From contig JANQAO010000003.1 in assembly GCA_030386295.1 (NCBI GenBank), positions 298,114 through 362,113 on the forward strand: 64,000 nt of DNA, read 5' to 3'. Shown here piece by piece: positions 1 to 7,787 of the stretch (positions are counted from its first letter, which is position 1; each line of letters starts with the position of its first letter). Source of the DNA: Candidatus Persebacteraceae bacterium Df01. GTDB taxonomy: Bacteria; Pseudomonadota; Gammaproteobacteria; Tethybacterales; Persebacteraceae. Below the pieces are notes generated by a model. The model saw only the letters and a list, made by a program, of their open reading frames with translations, did not search any database and was not told the DNA's origin. Both the position numbers and the translations under genes were made by a program.

Positions 1-118
1 GTTAGTAAAAATTCATCTAGATGCGGAAGAACGATTAGAAATCGCCTTAAAAATAAAATGCCGCATAAGTTACTTGCATATGATACTGGAAAAAAAGATT
101 AAAATCAACATATTAACC

Positions 119-583
119 ATGACAGCAAAACTATATGATTGTGATTCTTGCCCTGCTTATTGTTGTGGCTATCCGGTTATCGCCGCAACTAAAACCGACA
201 TCCGCCGGCTAGCACGCCATTTTAAATTAAGTGAAGAAGAAGCCCGAGACCGCTTTACCGAAAAAGAAAATAATCGCGTACGCAAACTTCGGCAACGTCC
301 GGACAAGAAGCTCGGCACACCGGCATGTGTTTTTCTCAATCAAAAAACGCGCGGTTGCTCAATATATAAAGCACGGCCACAAATCTGTCGCGACCATCCG
401 GGCGATCGCTGTGAATGGAATGACCGGCGTTTGTTGGAAAGTATTGCAAATGGCAAAAAGGTTATTCGCTTAAAAGTTATGCCATGGCAAACTGACGGCG
501 ATTATCCGCTGTACACCGCAAAAAAACTACCGGCATTGCTAAATGCCTATGTTTCAAATAACGGCAAAATGCCAAGTAACTAA
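119..583 (+). CDS. YkgJ-type Cys-rich metal-binding protein
   Basis: A 154-residue protein that opens with a Cys cluster (CDSCPAYCC near residues 6-14) and has later Cys in GTPACVFL, RGCSIYKARPQICRDHP and DRCEW. This spacing is typical of the YkgJ/UPF0153 family, small proteins thought to bind zinc or an iron-sulfur cluster; no reaction is established. I chose the ATG at 119 because the Cys motif follows at once, as in the family. The frame stays open upstream to the window edge, with a TTG at 74 and an ATG at 80, and none of these starts has a good ribosome site, so the start is uncertain. ridA follows on the same strand 41 bases later. Confidence 0.7.
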   Translation: MTAKLYDCDSCPAYCCGYPVIAATKTDIRRLARHFKLSEEEARDRFTEKENNRVRKLRQRPDKKLGTPACVFLNQKTRGCSIYKARPQICRDHPGDRCEWNDRRLLESIANGKKVIRLKVMPWQTDGDYPLYTAKKLPALLNAYVSNNGKMPSN

Positions 584-624
584 AGTATCTGTCGCTGTGG
601 GAAAATGCGGTAAAGGAGATTTTT

Positions 625-1014
625 ATGAATAACAAAACCATCATTCAAACCAACACCGCGCCACAAGCAATTGGCGCTTATTCGCAAGCCGTGAGCCATG
701 GCGGATTGGTGTTTATTTCCGGTCAAATTCCACTTGACCCTTCTACCGGCGCGCTGGTAGAAGGCGGTGCGGAAGCGCAAGTAGAATGCGTATTTGACAA
801 CCTTGCTGCCGTTTGTGAAGCCGCTGGCGGAAAGCTAGACGATATTATAAAACTTAATGTCTATCTTATTGATTTAACAGATTTTTCTGTTGTTAACGCC
901 ACTATGGAATCACGCTTTAGTCGTCCATTTCCAGCACGCGCAGCGGTCGGTGTAGCGGCACTGCCCAAAGGCGCCCGCGTAGAAGCCGAAGCCATTATGG
1001 CGACGTCCATCTAG
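625..1014 (+). CDS. ridA: RidA family reactive intermediate deaminase
   Basis: A 129-residue protein of the normal RidA/YjgF length. RidA hydrolyses reactive enamine/imine intermediates released by PLP enzymes such as threonine dehydratase, and so protects other PLP enzymes. Visible family blocks are the N-terminal APQAIGAYSQAV, then GLVFISGQIPLDP, and the signature RPFPARAAVGVAALPKGARV near the C-terminus, with the conserved Arg that binds the substrate carboxylate. A strong ribosome site (AAGGAG, about 614-619) fixes the ATG at 625. The next gene starts only 10 bases after the stop, so the two may share a transcript. Confidence 0.93.
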   Translation: MNNKTIIQTNTAPQAIGAYSQAVSHGGLVFISGQIPLDPSTGALVEGGAEAQVECVFDNLAAVCEAAGGKLDDIIKLNVYLIDLTDFSVVNATMESRFSRPFPARAAVGVAALPKGARVEAEAIMATSI

Positions 1015-1024
1015 CTACATTCTG

Positions 1025-2011
1025 ATGACGGATTATTTGCTTATCCGCGGCGGCGACGGCGAACGGATACTAGATGCATTAGCCGTTGCTGTCGACTTAT
1101 CTACAAATGCCAACATTCAAATAGATATCGCCGTTCCGGCAGCATTAGTGCCAATCGCACAATTGAGCGAAGTGGTGCGACGAGTTATTCCCATTACCGC
1201 ACCCACGCCCCCCAAATTTTCTGAAGCGGTTAGCAAAGGAGATTGGAAAAACAAATTAATTGCTGCCACCAAAACCGTTGCCAGTGCGGCTAATCGTAAC
1301 ATGCGTGATTATCTGGCGGTTGCTGAAAAATTGAGATTAGTGCGTTATGCCGCCGTTTATGATTTTGATGCCTCCGGTTTTAGTCTTGCTGTAGCACGAG
1401 CCGCTAAAACGCAAAAAATTATTGGCTTTGCTCCCGAATGCGCACCCAACGCCGTATCGGGCGCAGCACTGATGTATCACGATACGAGGCTGGTTCCTCA
1501 AAAATTAAGTGAAGTTGAACGCTGTCGCTACTTGGTCGCACGTCATTTAAATTATCCACCTGACCTTCCCATCGGGTGGAAGCTACGCACTACCGTACCG
1601 CCAACATGGATGCCTAAAACGCCATTTATGTTGGTAGGCGGCAACATTCCAGCGCCATTTATTGATGTATTAACGGCGGCGGGAATCACTGTCGTTGGCG
1701 ATTTTGAAAAAGCTGATGTTTGCGCTCCGGAACCCTTGTCTCCAGAAATTCTAGCGGCATTATCGTCCGCCGCTACTGTCGTGGTCGGCAACGGTCTACT
1801 TACCTCCATAGCCATCGCAAAAGGCACAAAAACGCTTTATATTGGCGCTGCTAAGGCATTACCATATCGGGCAACGCTGATTGATACGCCAACTGCACTC
1901 AATGAAGCATTGAAAAAATGCGCTACTCCTAGCGCGGCATCGCGGCCGGTTGATACGCCACCCACGCCACCGGTCTCGGTTTCTGATAGTGGACTGCACT
2001 TAAAAAAATAG
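1025..2011 (+). CDS. divergent LPS heptosyltransferase I (WaaC-like)
   Basis: A 328-residue protein with the layout of GT-B glycosyltransferase family 9 (ADP-heptose:LPS heptosyltransferase). The central part (residues 90-180) has family-like text: LRLVRYAAVYDF, then KIIGFAPECAP, a tyrosine block, VERCRYLVARHLNY. The N-terminal GD loop and the C-terminal nucleotide-sugar region are badly eroded: VVVGNGLLTSIAIAKGTKTL stands where active enzymes have a D-x-G-x-x-H motif. It overlaps the start of waaA by one base; a waaC-waaA pair is common in Betaproteobacteria. I infer an inner-core LPS role, but loss of the usual catalytic motifs means activity is doubtful. The name rests on the middle region plus the neighbour. 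Confidence 0.6.
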   Translation: MTDYLLIRGGDGERILDALAVAVDLSTNANIQIDIAVPAALVPIAQLSEVVRRVIPITAPTPPKFSEAVSKGDWKNKLIAATKTVASAANRNMRDYLAVAEKLRLVRYAAVYDFDASGFSLAVARAAKTQKIIGFAPECAPNAVSGAALMYHDTRLVPQKLSEVERCRYLVARHLNYPPDLPIGWKLRTTVPPTWMPKTPFMLVGGNIPAPFIDVLTAAGITVVGDFEKADVCAPEPLSPEILAALSSAATVVVGNGLLTSIAIAKGTKTLYIGAAKALPYRATLIDTPTALNEALKKCATPSAASRPVDTPPTPPVSVSDSGLHLKK

Positions 2012-3312
2012 TGTCACCAGCACGTTTGCTGTATTCCGCCGTTGTTTACGCTGCCGTGCCTTATGCTTTGTGGCGGTTAGCACGGCGCGGCGGTAGTTGG
2101 CGACAACTTTTTGGCTGGGCGCCGCCGTCATTAACTAACGCTCCCGTTGTTTGGCTACACGCTGTATCGGTAGGTGAAGCCACCGCTGCCGCCGGACTAA
2201 TTGACGAACTAAAAAAAACGGGTTGTAACTTAACACTTACTCACACTACGGCTGCCGGCGGTGATTGGTTACGCCGCCACCACGGTGACAGCGCCACAAT
2301 ATGCGCATTACCGCTGGATTTACCTGGTGCAACGACGCGTTTTATACGCCGCATTCGCCCACAGTTAGCGATTATCATGGAAGCTGAATATTGGCCTAAC
2401 CTACTGACGGCTGCACAACACAGTGGAGCGCGCTTGTTATTAGCCAATGCGCGGCTGGGACACACTAACGCCCGCCGCTACACCTTTCCTCTTATTAAGC
2501 AATTAATGTATGAAATGGTGGCACGTTTTGACACCATTGCCGCTCAGACTTGTGCTGACGCTCGGCGTCTTATTTTTTTCGGTGGACGATGTGTTCATAC
2601 ACTAGGCAATCTAAAATTTGACCGCACGATTGACGCCAAACAAACACAAGTCGGGAAAAACTGGAAGCAACAACAATCCTGCGGAAAATCTATTTTACTT
2701 ATCGCCGGCACTCGTGCGGGTGAAGAGAAACTATTACTAGACGCGATGACTGATGATTTTCTTGCCAATTATTATATTATTTGGGCACCGCGCCATCCGC
2801 CACGCGGTGATGAAATTGCCGCTTTGTTGCGTACCCGAAAGCTGTCTTTGGGGCGTCGCACAACGGGAGACGAACCAGATGCTACTCAACAGATCTATCT
2901 AGCAGATACGCTTGGTGAAATGGACACTTGGTATGCTTGTTGCGATGTAGCACTTATCGGTGGAAGCTTTTTACCGTTTGGTGGGCAAAATCCCATAGAA
3001 GCTATGGCTGCTGGCGTTGCCGCTATTGTTGGTCCTCACACTGACAACTACACGATTTTAGTACGACAAGCCGTACGGCAAGAGGCATTACATCAAGTTG
3101 CCACTCCCGCCGCCGCTGTACAACAGGCGCAGCGCTTACTAACAAATAATGTCATTCGGCAACGTAGCGCACAAATGTCACAAGCACTATGCGCTCGCCA
3201 CCGTGGCGCACTACAAAAACATATTACGCTAGCACTAGATTTATTGAACCCCTACCCTATCCCAAAATTTGACGATGAGAAATACTCAACAAACAAAAAA
3301 CATGATGCTTAA
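2011..3312 (+). CDS. waaA: Kdo transferase WaaA
   Basis: A 433-residue 3-deoxy-D-manno-octulosonic acid transferase that adds Kdo to lipid IVA at the inner face of the cytoplasmic membrane. There is an N-terminal membrane anchor (about residues 3-20), then WLHAVSVGEATAA with the catalytic Glu, EAEYWPNLL, NARLGHTNARRY, LGNLKFDR, and the C-terminal donor-binding blocks GEMDTWYACCDVALIGGSF and GGQNPIEAMAAG. Length is normal for the family. The start is GTG at 2011 inside the stop of the previous gene (TAGTG), which implies coupled translation. A basic tail of about 20 residues after the core looks poorly conserved. Confidence 0.93.
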   Translation: MSPARLLYSAVVYAAVPYALWRLARRGGSWRQLFGWAPPSLTNAPVVWLHAVSVGEATAAAGLIDELKKTGCNLTLTHTTAAGGDWLRRHHGDSATICALPLDLPGATTRFIRRIRPQLAIIMEAEYWPNLLTAAQHSGARLLLANARLGHTNARRYTFPLIKQLMYEMVARFDTIAAQTCADARRLIFFGGRCVHTLGNLKFDRTIDAKQTQVGKNWKQQQSCGKSILLIAGTRAGEEKLLLDAMTDDFLANYYIIWAPRHPPRGDEIAALLRTRKLSLGRRTTGDEPDATQQIYLADTLGEMDTWYACCDVALIGGSFLPFGGQNPIEAMAAGVAAIVGPHTDNYTILVRQAVRQEALHQVATPAAAVQQAQRLLTNNVIRQRSAQMSQALCARHRGALQKHITLALDLLNPYPIPKFDDEKYSTNKKHDA

Positions 3313-3452
3313 CTTTTTTAAATTAATTGCAGATAACTTCTATCTTAGAAAAAAGCCACTTTTTTCTTTATCTAATATCTGATAAACGATGTGTACAGGC
3401 TATTTCCAGCCAAGTGAATTTGATAGAATCATCTTTTTGTCTAAATTTGCTC

Positions 3453-4694
3453 ATGCCTTTATACGTTCACAAATATGGTGGTACTTCGGTCGGCTCAATT
3501 GAGCGGATTCGCCACATTTCGGCACAAATCAAAGTCGCGAAAGAGGCAGGAGATAATATTATTGTTGTCGTATCGGCAATGGTCGGTGAAACCAACCGGC
3601 TTGTTTCTTTGTGTAATTCTTTTGAACTTAATGACGATTTAGCAATGCGAGAGCAAGATGCCGTGCTTGCCAGTGGTGAACAAGCAGCAGCGGGGCTGAC
3701 TACTTTGGCCTTGGCTGAGATCGGAGTACGCGCACGCAGTTTTACTGGCTTGCAAGCGGGCATTATTACCGACAGCACTCACGGCAAAGCTCGCATTGTG
3801 GATATTGATACGTCTCCCCTGCGCACCGCCTTGGGTGCTGGTGATGTTCCGGTAGTAGCCGGATTTCAAGGCGCTACTGCTAGCGGCAGCATTGCCACAC
3901 TCGGGCGTGGCGGCTCTGATACTACCGCCGTAGCTTTAGCAGCGGCTATGGCTGCCGACGAATGCCGTATTTTTACCGATGTAGACGGCATTTACACGAC
4001 CGACCCACGCATTTGCGACAAAGCTCGCTTGCTACCATCGATAACGCTTGAAGAAATGTTAGAAATGGCGTCATTGGGCTCCAAAGTACTACAAACTCGC
4101 GCCGTTGAATTTGCTGGCAAATATCGCGTACCCTTACGGGTGCTGTCTTCCATGCATGCCAACAGTTGTGGCACTCTGGTACACTACAAGGAAAACATCA
4201 TGGAACAACCTATTGTCACCGGCATCGCTTTTAATCGCGATGAAGCCAAAATCACTCTTATCGGCGTACCTGACCGTCCGGGTATTGCCCGCTGCATTTT
4301 GCGTGCTGTTGCTGACGTAAACATAAATGTGGATATGATTGTGCAAAATATTGGTAGCGACGGATACACCGATTTTTCTTTTACTGTGCACCGTAGCGAT
4401 TATGAAACAGCCATGCGCGTTATGCAACACACTGCGACAGACATTAGTGCTGGCAGTGTGGTTGGAAACGCCAACATTGTCAAAGTGTCAGTAGTGGGTA
4501 TCGGCATGAAATCTCATACAGGCGTTGCCTCTACCATGTTTCAGGCACTGGCAGAAAAAGATATTAATATTCAAATGATTTCTACTTCGGAGGTTAAAAT
4601 CTCCACCGTTATTGATGAACAATATCTAGAAACTGCTGTGCGTGTATTACATGACGCTTTTGAGCTTGATAAAGGAGTGCACGAAGATAAATAA
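3453..4694 (+). CDS. lysC: aspartate kinase
   Basis: A 413-residue monofunctional aspartokinase, the first step of the Lys, Thr and Met pathways. The kinase domain shows KYGGTSVGS at residues 6-14, GRGGSDTTAVALAAA and FTDVDGIYTTDPR; two ACT domains follow (about 265-335 and 345-410), as in the feedback-regulated LysC of Betaproteobacteria and Pseudomonas. The frame is open 126 bases further upstream, but that extension has no family similarity, so I start at the ATG at 3453, although its ribosome site is weak. tRNA-Ser lies 11 bases after the stop, a frequent neighbour in this class. Confidence 0.93.
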   Translation: MPLYVHKYGGTSVGSIERIRHISAQIKVAKEAGDNIIVVVSAMVGETNRLVSLCNSFELNDDLAMREQDAVLASGEQAAAGLTTLALAEIGVRARSFTGLQAGIITDSTHGKARIVDIDTSPLRTALGAGDVPVVAGFQGATASGSIATLGRGGSDTTAVALAAAMAADECRIFTDVDGIYTTDPRICDKARLLPSITLEEMLEMASLGSKVLQTRAVEFAGKYRVPLRVLSSMHANSCGTLVHYKENIMEQPIVTGIAFNRDEAKITLIGVPDRPGIARCILRAVADVNINVDMIVQNIGSDGYTDFSFTVHRSDYETAMRVMQHTATDISAGSVVGNANIVKVSVVGIGMKSHTGVASTMFQALAEKDINIQMISTSEVKISTVIDEQYLETAVRVLHDAFELDKGVHEDK

Positions 4695-4705
4695 ATTGTT
4701 TTTGT

Positions 4706-4798
4706 GGAGAGATGGCCGAGTGGCTGAAGGCGCTCCCCTGCTAAGGGAGTATGGGGTCAAAAACTCCATCGTGGGTTCGAATCCCACTCTCTCCGCCA
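4706..4798 (+). tRNA. tRNA-Ser (GCT anticodon)
   Basis: Acceptor stem GGAGAGA (4706-4712) pairs with TCTCTCC (4788-4794). The discriminator is G, and CCA is encoded at 4796-4798. The anticodon stem CTCCC/GGGAG encloses the loop CTGCTAA, giving anticodon GCT for serine AGC/AGU codons. A long variable arm (TATGGGGTCAAAAACTCCATC) marks a class II tRNA. The T-arm GTGGG-TTCGAAT-CCCAC is complete. The accessory segment starts right behind it, so it may have served as an integration site, but I found no second copy of its 3' end. Confidence 0.97.
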
Positions 4799-5001
4799 CT
4801 ATTATTCTTCTCTATTAAATCAATAAATTATATAACTTTTTATTAGGAGAACCCCCCGCAGGTGTCGGGGATTTGGATGTTTCACCTACTTTTGAGATGC
4901 GCTTGTCTATCAATATTTTTGCCTGAAAACACACCCAAATCTCAAAATGCTTTTTAGCGAGTGTGAGGAATTACAAGTCGTATTATTTTTACTAGATGTG
5001 T

Positions 5002-5445
5002 CTAAATATCTAGATATTGATGCTGCTTATCCCAGCTTAAATACTTACCTGCTTTATACAGATTTTTAAGAGATATCAGTGGCGATAAAGTATTTGCCGT
5101 TATTTGCTTTAGAATTGTTGGCGACAAATTAAGTAGTTGGAATCTTTTGTAGACAAAGTTATAACGGTTATCTATCTTATCAGCCAACTCATTAATTGTT
5201 AAATTATTTTGATTTAGTTCATCCTTCCAAAAATAAACCTGCGCTATCCCGTCGAGTATTTGACTATTATTACTGCTTAATTCATTATCGCTATTTAACG
5301 AGTTGTTTATTAATGATTTGCCATCTCTAGACAGAATATAGCGCTTGCCATCATGACGTTTGATATTGATATCAACTTTAATTGTTAAAGTATCTTTAGT
5401 ATTTTGTATTTGTGCTTGGTAAATTGGCTTGAATGAGTCAATCAA
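5002..5445 (-). pseudogene. C-terminal fragment of a serine recombinase
   Basis: The 147-residue open frame resembles only the C-terminal part of large resolvase-type recombinases: a basic beta stretch (DTLTIKVDINIKRHDGKR, residues 17-34), then a helix-turn-helix of the form LTINELADKIDNRYNFVYKR, LLNLSPTILKQI, and a closing LSWDKQHQYLDI that matches the usual end of this family. The N-terminal catalytic domain with its active Ser is absent, and upstream lies a different broken gene in another frame. It is very AT-rich. I read it as a remnant of an integration event beside tRNA-Ser. The assignment is by motif memory and needs a profile search. Confidence 0.5.
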
Positions 5446-5650
5446 ATTTTGTTTATGCTTAGACGCTTGGTTTTGTCGTTAATAAATATGTCATATATTT
5501 GATTTGTATTAGCTAACTCCAAAAAAGCATCTATAAACTTACGATCTAACCCATGATCCTGATTTGGATTTAATAAATAAACAAGCATTGCCGACATACT
5601 TGGTTCATGCAGATTTGATTGCCAGTACTCAACACATTAAAAATATTCAT
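5442..5650 (-). pseudogene. frameshifted PD-(D/E)XK nuclease N-terminus
   Basis: An ATG at 5650 opens MNIFNVLSTGN and soon runs to a stop. A second frame continues as EYWQSNLHEPSMSAMLVYLL, then NPNQDHGLDRKFIDAFLELA, and ends at 5442. Joined, these look like the first 60-70 residues of a PD-(D/E)XK-superfamily nuclease (SAML-YLL-P-DHGLG type); the catalytic part is missing. The start is 7 bases after the stop of the 193-aa gene, so the two were probably one transcript. It is broken both by the frameshift and by the junction with the recombinase tail, with which it overlaps in another frame. Confidence 0.5.
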
Positions 5651-5657
5651 ATCTTAA

Positions 5658-6239
5658 TTAGTATTTATTTGGAAAATATTTTTTACCGGCCAACCACAAA
5701 TAAATGTCAATCTCTTTAAGGGTAAACTTTTGTAGATTATAAAATTCACTAAAATATTTAATCGCATCCATAAATACTTGATAATTACTCAAATCATCTC
5801 TTTTAAAATCATAAAATTTATCCAGCTTTTTAAAATGCCATAACATTTTTTCAACATAAGAATCATAAATTGCGTATTGAGTAGGTTGATGATGTGCGCA
5901 ATATTTTGATGCAAAAAAATAAAAATTACGCGTTTTATCTTTAATTTTTACTAACGCAATTTTATTAACTAAATCGATATTGCCCACTAATAATTCTTGA
6001 TCAATATTGCAATCAAATATATGTTTTGCAACTGTATAGGTGTCAAAAATATTAGTGCTATAAAAATCATTCAAAATGCTGACTTTTAATAAAATATCTT
6101 CTATTGATTTATTATCAGAACATAGATTGTTAAAAAGCAAATTTAAAGATTTTTCTTGTAAAGCGTAATTTTCTAATGTTGTCCACTGGCTTAAATAACT
6201 ATTAACTATTTTATTATTTGGTTGCTCTGGTTGCGTCAA
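5658..6239 (-). CDS. unrecognised 193-aa protein of cassette cluster
   Basis: I do not recognise this protein for certain. It is soluble, rich in Asn, Lys, Tyr and Phe, with no signal peptide and no membrane segment. The best-looking conserved stretch is NFYFFASKYCAHHQP followed by YAIYDSYVEKML (about residues 104-130), and it ends with KEIDIYLWLAGKKYFP. The start is a TTG at 6239: an AGGAG ribosome site ends 6 bases before it, while the only nearby ATG gives a two-codon frame. An attC-like site (6297-6353) lies upstream in the orientation expected for a cassette boundary, and a broken nuclease gene follows within 7 bases. A role in defence, as partner of that nuclease, is a guess. Confidence 0.6.
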   Translation of the reverse strand: MTQPEQPNNKIVNSYLSQWTTLENYALQEKSLNLLFNNLCSDNKSIEDILLKVSILNDFYSTNIFDTYTVAKHIFDCNIDQELLVGNIDLVNKIALVKIKDKTRNFYFFASKYCAHHQPTQYAIYDSYVEKMLWHFKKLDKFYDFKRDDLSNYQVFMDAIKYFSEFYNLQKFTLKEIDIYLWLAGKKYFPNKY

Positions 6240-6296
6240 TTCATACTCCTCACGCCCATGTTGTTTAACATAGTCAGACGCAAGGACGTATGTAAC

Positions 6297-6353
6297 GCCT
6301 AACGCCTGAATTCAGCCGATGCGTTAGCGGTCGGCTGGAATGATTTGTTATGC
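6297..6353 (-). repeat. attC-like site A, 3' end of metY cassette
   Basis: A 57-base imperfect palindrome. On the minus strand it begins GCATAAC and ends GTTAGGC, the R''/R' core pair expected for an integron attC (RYYYAAC...GTTRRRY). Inside, CAGCCGA on one arm pairs with TCGGCTG on the other around a short spacer. The metY stop codon (6348-6350) lies within the first core box. The next gene on this strand begins about 60 bases after the GTTAGGC box, as in gene cassettes. Confidence 0.75.
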
Positions 6354-7619
6354 TTTATCCAATGCTTGACTAACATCAGCAATAATATCGTCTATATGTT
6401 CAATACCTACTGATATTCTCACTAAGTCTGCATTTACCCCAGCAAAAAGCAACTCTTTGTTATTAAGTTGTCGGTGTGTTGTAGAAGCTGGGTGACATGC
6501 CAAAGTCTTTGCATCGCCAATATTAACAAGACGTAATATCATATCCAATGCATCAATAAATTTAGTACCAGCTTCCAGACCATTGGCAAGATTAAAACTT
6601 AGAATTCCAGACGCTTTGCCACCAGTAATTTTTTTGCAGTTGGAATAATACGGACTTTCAGGTAAACCAGCATAGTTGACTGATTTTATCTTAGGATGCT
6701 GTTGTAAATAATAAGCTAGTTTTTCAGCATTTTCACAATGGCGTTCCATTCGTAGCCCCAGCGTTTCCAATCCTTGTAATATCTGAAAAGCATTCATCGG
6801 TGAAAGTGCTGCGCCCATGTTTCTTAAAGGTACCACACGGCTTCTACCAATATATGCAGCTTCCCCTAAAGCTTCTGTATATACCACACCGTGATAGGAA
6901 GGGTCTGGTTCATTGAGCATGGGGAAACGTGATTTATGAGCAGACCAATCAAATTTTCCAGAATCCACGATTACACCACCAATGCTTGTACCATGACCGC
7001 CTATGTATTTGGTCAGTGAATGCACAACAATATCGGCACCTAAATCAAAAGGGCGACATAGATAAGGTGTAGCCACCGTATTATCAACAATCAAGGGTAC
7101 TCCAGATTTATGGGCTATTTTAGCTAATCGTTCTATATCCACAACATTGCCCGCTGGGTTACCAATAGACTCACAGAAAATTGCTTTCGTTTTTGCATCA
7201 ATCGCATTTTCAAATCCTTCAAAATCGTCAGCTGAAAGCATGCGAACTTCAATGCCTTGTTTAGGAAAAGTATGAGCAAAAAGATTATAAGTTCCACCAT
7301 ACAATTGAGCTGTGCTCACAATATTATCGCCAGCTTCGCAAATGCACTGAATTGCATAGGTAATTGCAGCCATACCAGAGGCTACGCATAACGCCCCAAT
7401 GCCACCTTCCATTGCTGTAAGACGCTGTTCCAATACATCAGTAGTTGGATTCATGATGCGCGTATAAATGTTTCCTTGCACTTTAAGATCAAATAAATCT
7501 GCTCCGTGTTGGGTATTATCAAATGTATAAGAGCTGGTTTGATAAATAGGCACTGCAGCAGCTTTAGTGCTCTCTTCAGATTTATACCCTTGATGTAGGG
7601 CTATCGATTCTAATTTCAT
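6348..7619 (-). CDS. metY: O-acetylhomoserine sulfhydrylase (MetY type)
   Basis: A 423-residue PLP enzyme of the Cys/Met metabolism family that makes homocysteine from O-acetylhomoserine and sulfide. Visible blocks are PIYQTSSYTFDNTQHGADLF, a GNIYTRIMNPTTDVLE phosphate-binding motif, CESIGNPAGNVVDIE, and SLTKYIGGHG with the PLP-binding Lys (about residue 208); ACHPASTTHRQL lies near the C-terminus. Length fits MetY. AGGAG ends 7 bases before the ATG. The gene sits between two attC-like sites with its stop inside one of them, so it looks like a complete, apparently intact gene cassette. MetZ-like use of O-succinylhomoserine cannot be excluded. Confidence 0.92.
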   Translation of the reverse strand: MKLESIALHQGYKSEESTKAAAVPIYQTSSYTFDNTQHGADLFDLKVQGNIYTRIMNPTTDVLEQRLTAMEGGIGALCVASGMAAITYAIQCICEAGDNIVSTAQLYGGTYNLFAHTFPKQGIEVRMLSADDFEGFENAIDAKTKAIFCESIGNPAGNVVDIERLAKIAHKSGVPLIVDNTVATPYLCRPFDLGADIVVHSLTKYIGGHGTSIGGVIVDSGKFDWSAHKSRFPMLNEPDPSYHGVVYTEALGEAAYIGRSRVVPLRNMGAALSPMNAFQILQGLETLGLRMERHCENAEKLAYYLQQHPKIKSVNYAGLPESPYYSNCKKITGGKASGILSFNLANGLEAGTKFIDALDMILRLVNIGDAKTLACHPASTTHRQLNNKELLFAGVNADLVRISVGIEHIDDIIADVSQALDKA

Positions 7620-7667
7620 ATATTTCTCCTGTTAGTTAACAACTCCTTAATTGTCTTTTATTTGAAA

Positions 7668-7719
7668 GCATAACGGCGTGGAGATAACCAGCCTATCTAT
7701 TATCGCCACGTCGCTAGAG
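7668..7719 (-). repeat. attC-like site B2, 5' boundary of metY cassette
   Basis: Minus strand: CTCTAGC (degenerate R''), a 13-base arm, a 12-base loop TAGATAGGCTGG, the complementary arm, then GTTATGC (R', 7674-7668). The arms GACGTGGCGATAA and TTATCTCCACGCC pair with two mismatches. Copies of the same stem and loop occur as half-sites at 10590-10616 and 11618-11650. metY starts 49 bases after the GTTATGC box. Confidence 0.7.
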
Positions 7720-7738
7720 TCGACCGCTCTGCGCCCGC

Positions 7739-7787
7739 ATCTAACGACCAAACTCAGCGGCGCTTTTCACGGTCAGCTGGGGTGCCT
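7739..7787 (-). repeat. degenerate attC-like site B1, end of DUF262 cassette
   Basis: Minus strand ends in GTTAGAT (7745-7739), which fits GTTRRRY. It is preceded by CAGC-containing arms (CCAGCTGACCG and CGCCGCTGAG) around a GAAAAG loop. No good RYYYAAC box is visible at the other end. The stop codon of the DUF262 gene (7773-7775) lies inside it. Confidence 0.5.

Noticed and set aside
1-118. Open frame upstream of the Cys-rich protein, to the window edge
   Set aside because: The upstream residues show no family similarity and the Cys motif normally sits near the N-terminus; the window edge prevents a decision.
4799-5001. A minus-strand open stretch of about 50 codons ending near 4816
   Set aside because: No start codon, no ribosome site and no family I can name; it reads like the low-complexity frames often seen in intergenic repeats.
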